Shown here: positions 60,707 through 64,000 of the stretch, piece after piece
How positions within the stretch are numbered: position 1 is the stretch's first letter
Layout: the number at the start of each line of letters is the position of its first letter
Assembly: GCA_041396045.1 (NCBI GenBank)
Contig: JAWKZI010000010.1
Span: 1-64,000, forward strand
Direction of reading: 5' to 3'
Length of the DNA stretch: 64,000 bases
DNA from: SHZI01 sp041396045
Lineage (GTDB): Bacteria; Pseudomonadota; Gammaproteobacteria; Steroidobacterales; GCA-2729495
Program-made: the position numbers and the translations under genes
The notes under the pieces: generated by a model
What the model saw: only the letters and a program-made list of their open reading frames with translations
What the model was told of the DNA's origin: nothing
Database searches by the model: none

Positions 60707-61834
60707 ATGACCGAATGGCTTGACCCGGCATTCGACTGGGTTGGGCATTTCAGCCCGAGTCCGTATGTGCGGGCGCTCACTGCCATCGTTCTTTTTCTGC
60801 TGCTCGCGAAGCTGGTTGACACCCTGGTCGTTGCAGCCATGGGCCGGCTGCTCCGACGTTGGGTCGGCTCCAGGCGAGCGGAAGCGGTAGACATCGGTCA
60901 CCGAACGATTTTCCGTACCGTTGTGCTGATCGGCCTCATGATCGCGACCACGCTGGCAGGCCTGTCGCCACGTATTGAATCGATCACCCTGTCGATCATC
61001 GATACGATACTGATCCTGCTCTGGATCGTGGCTGCGGTTCGGGGCTCCGCGCTGACCCTGGATGCGCTGAGCCAACGCCCCTCCCCACCGGCGTGGGCTA
61101 GACCAACCACGGCACCACTGCTCAACAACATGTTGCGCGTGGTGCTGGCACTGGCGGCCGTGTACGCCATCCTGCTGGCCTGGAATGTCAACGTCACAGG
61201 CCTGGTGGCATCGGCCGGTATTCTCGGCCTGGCCTTGTCATTTGCAGCACAAGATACGCTGGGCAACCTGTTTGCCGGTGTCGCGATACTGACGGACCAG
61301 CCGTATCGTATCGGCGACTACATCGTTCTGGATTCCGGAGAACGCGGCCAGGTTACCCATGTGGGTCTGCGCAGTACGCGCATCCTTACGCGCGACGATG
61401 AAGAAATCAGCATCCCCAACGGCATCATTGGCAAGGCCAAAATCATCAATGAATCCGGCGGCCCTCATGTCGCGTATCGCTTGCGCGTCGCGATACGCGT
61501 CGCGTATGGCGTTGACATCGACAAGGTCATGGAACTCCTGGATGCACGGCTGCCGAACATCCCAGCATTCGTGAAGCACCGAACGGGTACGTTTCCTTGG
61601 CGAATCCGCCCTGGAATTCGAGTTGCTGGTCTGGATTGGTATCGTCATCCCGCGCTGCGTGGACTGGCACTTTCGCACGAACTGAATTGCGAGATCTATC
61701 GCCTCGATCGGGAAGGCATCAGGATTCCGTACCCGCAACGCGACCTGCATATCCGGGACTGGCAAGGATCCGGCACCGAGCCCGCTCGGTCTCGCCTGAT
61801 AGCCGGGCATTCGGTCGGCGGCATTGACCTGTAA
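60707..61834 (+). CDS. MscS-type mechanosensitive channel, short form, with an internal out-of-frame patch
   Basis: A small-conductance channel of 375 residues. Helices at residues 20-150, then the pore helix GILGLALSFAAQDTLGNLFAG and the beta domain (RIGDYIVLDSGERGQVTHVG, IPNGIIGKAKIINES). The C-terminal cytosolic part ends YPQRDLHIRD. Between about 61591 and 61650 the open frame reads PWRIRPGIRVAGLDWYRHPA, while another frame there gives the family sequence GESALEFELLVWIG. Two opposite single-base shifts therefore cancel, leaving some 20 residues scrambled. AGGAG eight bases before the ATG. Confidence 0.88.
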   Translation: MTEWLDPAFDWVGHFSPSPYVRALTAIVLFLLLAKLVDTLVVAAMGRLLRRWVGSRRAEAVDIGHRTIFRTVVLIGLMIATTLAGLSPRIESITLSIIDTILILLWIVAAVRGSALTLDALSQRPSPPAWARPTTAPLLNNMLRVVLALAAVYAILLAWNVNVTGLVASAGILGLALSFAAQDTLGNLFAGVAILTDQPYRIGDYIVLDSGERGQVTHVGLRSTRILTRDDEEISIPNGIIGKAKIINESGGPHVAYRLRVAIRVAYGVDIDKVMELLDARLPNIPAFVKHRTGTFPWRIRPGIRVAGLDWYRHPALRGLALSHELNCEIYRLDREGIRIPYPQRDLHIRDWQGSGTEPARSRLIAGHSVGGIDL

Positions 61835-61933
61835 CCGGAGCCGGAGCTCTCGGCCGCCTGGCTGGCGGACCGAGTGGCTGGCCAAAGGCCTCCGGCCCGG
61901 TTACCGCTACCAAATGAGCGGCTTAATGTCCGG

Positions 61934-63703
61934 CTATCGGGCGGGGCCTAGCGGCAGGATTCGGAATGATGGCGGGTTGTAGTCTTTCGGAAGATGGTCT
62001 GCCGGGATGGTGGACGGGTTACCGTCGCGAGCAGCGATGTAGTTTGGCGACATGATCTCGACGCCGGCCTGATTGAACTCGTCCTGGATACTTTGATGCA
62101 GTGCCGAGTAGATCGTCGCCATGCGGTTTGGTGCATCCGTATAGGCGTTCAGTTCGTAGCTCACATTGAAGTCGTTGAGTGCAGTCTGCAAAACAAACGG
62201 CGCCGGCTTGGCGACAATGCCGTCGGTACGGCCAGCGGCTGCAATCAGCAGTTCATGCACCCTGGCCCATGGCACGTCGTAGCCGATTGTTACTGTGGTA
62301 TGCAGAATCAACCCGGCCTGGTCAGCACAGGCACTGAAGTTGATGATGTGATTGTTGAGCACCATCGCATTGGGAATCGTGACTTCCACATTCTTGATCG
62401 TGCGTACACGAACCACCAGCAGATCCTTGCCGATGATATCGCCGATGGTGTCGGCAATCTTCACACGATCGCCATCGCGAAACGGTCGCATGTAGGTCAG
62501 CACGACGCCGGCAACCATATTGGCAATTGCCGATGTCGAACCCAGAGAAAACAACAAGCCCAGAAAGAGTGAAATACCCTGAAATGCCGGCGATCCGGAC
62601 CCGGGCAGATAGGGAAAAATAACGACAGCAGCAAAAGCATAGGTCAGAAAGCGCAGGATCTTGAAGCTGGGCATCGCCCATTCCGGATAGAAGCCGGTAA
62701 TGGTCATCGATCCGCGGCTCAGCGCAATGAAAAATAGCCGGGCAAAGCGCAGCAGATAGTGCGTGACGAAAAGAATGACCGCGATATAAAAGACGTTTGG
62801 CACATACCGGAGCACACCGACACCGACCAGTTGGAAGGCGTCGATCAGGGTCTGGCGCAGCATCACGGCCAATTCGGTTGTCCATGGGAAGGCACTTAGT
62901 ACAGCTTCCAGATAGACAACTGTCGCCAGCAGGATCAGTACGACCTGCAGAAAACGAGATAGCTGAACCAGGCCATCGGCAACACTGGCTGCCGGCAACA
63001 ATTCCGTGCCACGAAACTTCAGGGCATTGATGTAGCGCAACCCGGCGTCACGGATTGCCGTACGTACGCGCGGGGCCAGCTTGTTGAGGTAGTAGATAAA
63101 GCTGATCAACAGCAGTGTCGCGACGAGCGTAACGACAGCGCCGATGATCAGACCCTTGGCGCTGCGCCCCTGAAACTCGCGCTCAAGTGCTGCGCCGAGC
63201 ACCACCGTATAGTCCGCGGCCAGTTGCTGTCGCGTGCGGCCAGTCGGCAGCGCGTCGGCATCAGTAACCGACAGCACGTGCTGCTCACCAGCCAGGATTT
63301 CGGTGGATCGCGTGCGCTCTTCGGTGCGAATGTGGCCAAGAACGGACTCCCCCGCATCCACGACCGCTTCAATGCGGCCGGCAATGGCCGTGGCCCGCGC
63401 CCGGGGTGTCAGGCGCCCAAGTTGTGCCCGTACCTCGAACAGCGGCTCACCACGAAAACGAACGGTTTCTGCGCCTGTCTGGTTTTCTCCCTCGCCGGCC
63501 GAAGCAGGCGCGGCCGCGGCGCCGTCACGTACCGGCTCGAGCGCCTCCGGTTCGCCCGCTGAACCTGTCTGGCTGGGGGGGGAGGACTGGGTCTGGGATT
63601 GGGATTGGGCCTGCTGCTGGCCGCAAGCAACAGGCGGTACCGCCAACAGGGCCAGCGCCACGGCTAACGGCGTGAGTACCCACCGCCTGCAGGGAATCGA
63701 CAT
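61934..63703 (-). CDS. MscS-type mechanosensitive channel, long form with exported head
   Basis: A channel of about 589 residues. An N-terminal signal (CRRWVLTPLAVALALLAVPP) leads to a Gln/Ser-rich and Ala-rich linker and a periplasmic domain (residues 75-170). Then several helices, the pore helix SLFLGLLFSLGSTSAIANMVAG, MRPFRDGDRVKIADTIGD and VEVTIPNAMVLNNHIINFS of the MscS beta domain, and a C-terminal domain with FNVSYELNAYTDAPN. The ATG at 63703 gives the best signal; an upstream ATG at 63721 is possible. Convergent with the short MscS. Confidence 0.87.
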   Translation of the reverse strand: MSIPCRRWVLTPLAVALALLAVPPVACGQQQAQSQSQTQSSPPSQTGSAGEPEALEPVRDGAAAAPASAGEGENQTGAETVRFRGEPLFEVRAQLGRLTPRARATAIAGRIEAVVDAGESVLGHIRTEERTRSTEILAGEQHVLSVTDADALPTGRTRQQLAADYTVVLGAALEREFQGRSAKGLIIGAVVTLVATLLLISFIYYLNKLAPRVRTAIRDAGLRYINALKFRGTELLPAASVADGLVQLSRFLQVVLILLATVVYLEAVLSAFPWTTELAVMLRQTLIDAFQLVGVGVLRYVPNVFYIAVILFVTHYLLRFARLFFIALSRGSMTITGFYPEWAMPSFKILRFLTYAFAAVVIFPYLPGSGSPAFQGISLFLGLLFSLGSTSAIANMVAGVVLTYMRPFRDGDRVKIADTIGDIIGKDLLVVRVRTIKNVEVTIPNAMVLNNHIINFSACADQAGLILHTTVTIGYDVPWARVHELLIAAAGRTDGIVAKPAPFVLQTALNDFNVSYELNAYTDAPNRMATIYSALHQSIQDEFNQAGVEIMSPNYIAARDGNPSTIPADHLPKDYNPPSFRILPLGPAR

Positions 63704-63752
63704 CGGGTGGCAGTGTATCATCGGCTCGCTTGAACCTGGGGCTATCAGATCA

Positions 63753-64000
63753 ATGACAATGCGACCTGGATGGGGAGTATCCCTGCGGCCGTCAGCGATT
63801 TCAGCCAGCCTGCTTCTCGCGCTGTCGGCATTCCTCCTGTCTGCCTGTGGCCAGCAGGAGCAGGAACCCGTTGGCCTTGAGGTCACGCCCACTGTTGTGC
63901 CCAGCGATATTACCGTCCGACCGACCGACGTGAGGCTGAAGGCTGGCGACAGCGTACAACTGTCGGCACAGGTGAACGATGGCGCCGGTCAGCCAATCGG
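63753..64000 (+). CDS. Lipoprotein with Ig-like domain, 3' end outside the window
   Basis: Partial gene of at least 82 codons. It starts at ATG 63753 (or ATG 63759). Lipoprotein signal: ISASLLLALSAFLLSAC with the lipobox Cys followed by GQQEQEP. Then VRPTDVRLKAGDSVQLSAQV and NDGAGQPIG, the opening of a bacterial Ig-like (BIG_2) domain. Probably a surface lipoprotein; the missing part decides the function. Divergent from the MscS gene. Confidence 0.7.
   Translation, partial: MTMRPGWGVSLRPSAISASLLLALSAFLLSACGQQEQEPVGLEVTPTVVPSDITVRPTDVRLKAGDSVQLSAQVNDGAGQPI

Overview
The window is 64 kb of fairly GC-rich chromosomal DNA with about 60 protein genes and no rRNA, tRNA, CRISPR array, integrase or transposase that I can see. 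Gene content (RegB/RegA redox pair, DegQ-type protease, MprF, bactofilin with an M23 peptidase, GreB, SodB, TonB receptor, two Rieske proteins, haloalkane dehalogenase, LLM flavoenzymes) points to an aerobic gammaproteobacterium of the Steroidobacterales/Nevskiales/Chromatiales kind. No marker gene fixes the taxon.

0-11.5 kb: a SigK-type ECF regulon. One minus-strand block holds an NTF2-like protein, a CFA-synthase-like methyltransferase, a DUF1295 membrane protein, a secreted FAS1 (fasciclin) protein, an ECF sigma factor, an RskA-domain anti-sigma factor and a B12-binding protein with the W-x9-EH signature of CarH-type photosensors. Divergently from it run an FAD oxidoreductase, a DUF1365 protein, a second CFA-synthase-like methyltransferase, a DUF3313 lipoprotein and a UbiD decarboxylase, joined by 4-bp stop/start overlaps. 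The same families sit around sigK-rskA in Mycobacterium tuberculosis (Rv0444c-Rv0449c). Two identical bipartite motifs, GAATCC-N16-CGAAC, lie upstream of the FAS1 gene and of the FAD oxidoreductase gene and resemble the mycobacterial SigK promoter, so the regulon can be read from sequence. The B12 protein suggests that light or cobalamin state feeds into it.

11.5-22.7 kb: two SDR proteins, a YpfJ-like zinc peptidase, a Rieske oxygenase, RlmI, MscL, a HerA-like ATPase, a beta-barrel protein and an MFS carrier. Two intergenic regions (15.74-16.12 kb and 22.22-22.67 kb) carry copies of a palindromic repeat with a conserved core and copy-specific self-complementary arms.

22.7-31.4 kb: RegB/RegA, an OmpR-type two-component pair, MprF and a DegP/DegQ protease. 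31.4-37.8 kb: a transmembrane Ser/Thr kinase with a Calx-beta-like outer domain, translationally linked to a beta-propeller-like protein; an LLM oxidoreductase; a TPR/2OG oxygenase; a PNPOx-fold protein; a DUF2796-like protein.

37.8-45.4 kb: a Rieske/FAD desaturase pair resembling carotenoid arene-ring enzymes, a YdcZ transporter, a GABA-type transaminase, TrmO, two alpha/beta hydrolases (one a haloalkane dehalogenase) and a carboxymuconolactone decarboxylase-fold protein. 45.4-64 kb: TonB receptor, glutaminase with a reiterated start region, GreB, an LLM monooxygenase divergent from two flavin-reductase-like genes, an M23/coiled-coil/bactofilin operon, SodB, SDR, NnrS, GST, a CPA-type antiporter, two MscS channels and the start of an Ig-like lipoprotein.

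Sequence quality: at least eight genes are interrupted by small indels, often in homopolymers, with conserved protein sequence on both sides and no in-frame nonsense changes noticed. Two genes (3995-5060 and 42970-43911) have six or more. Either the sequence has indel errors or these genes have decayed very recently. Both readings are kept open in the entries.
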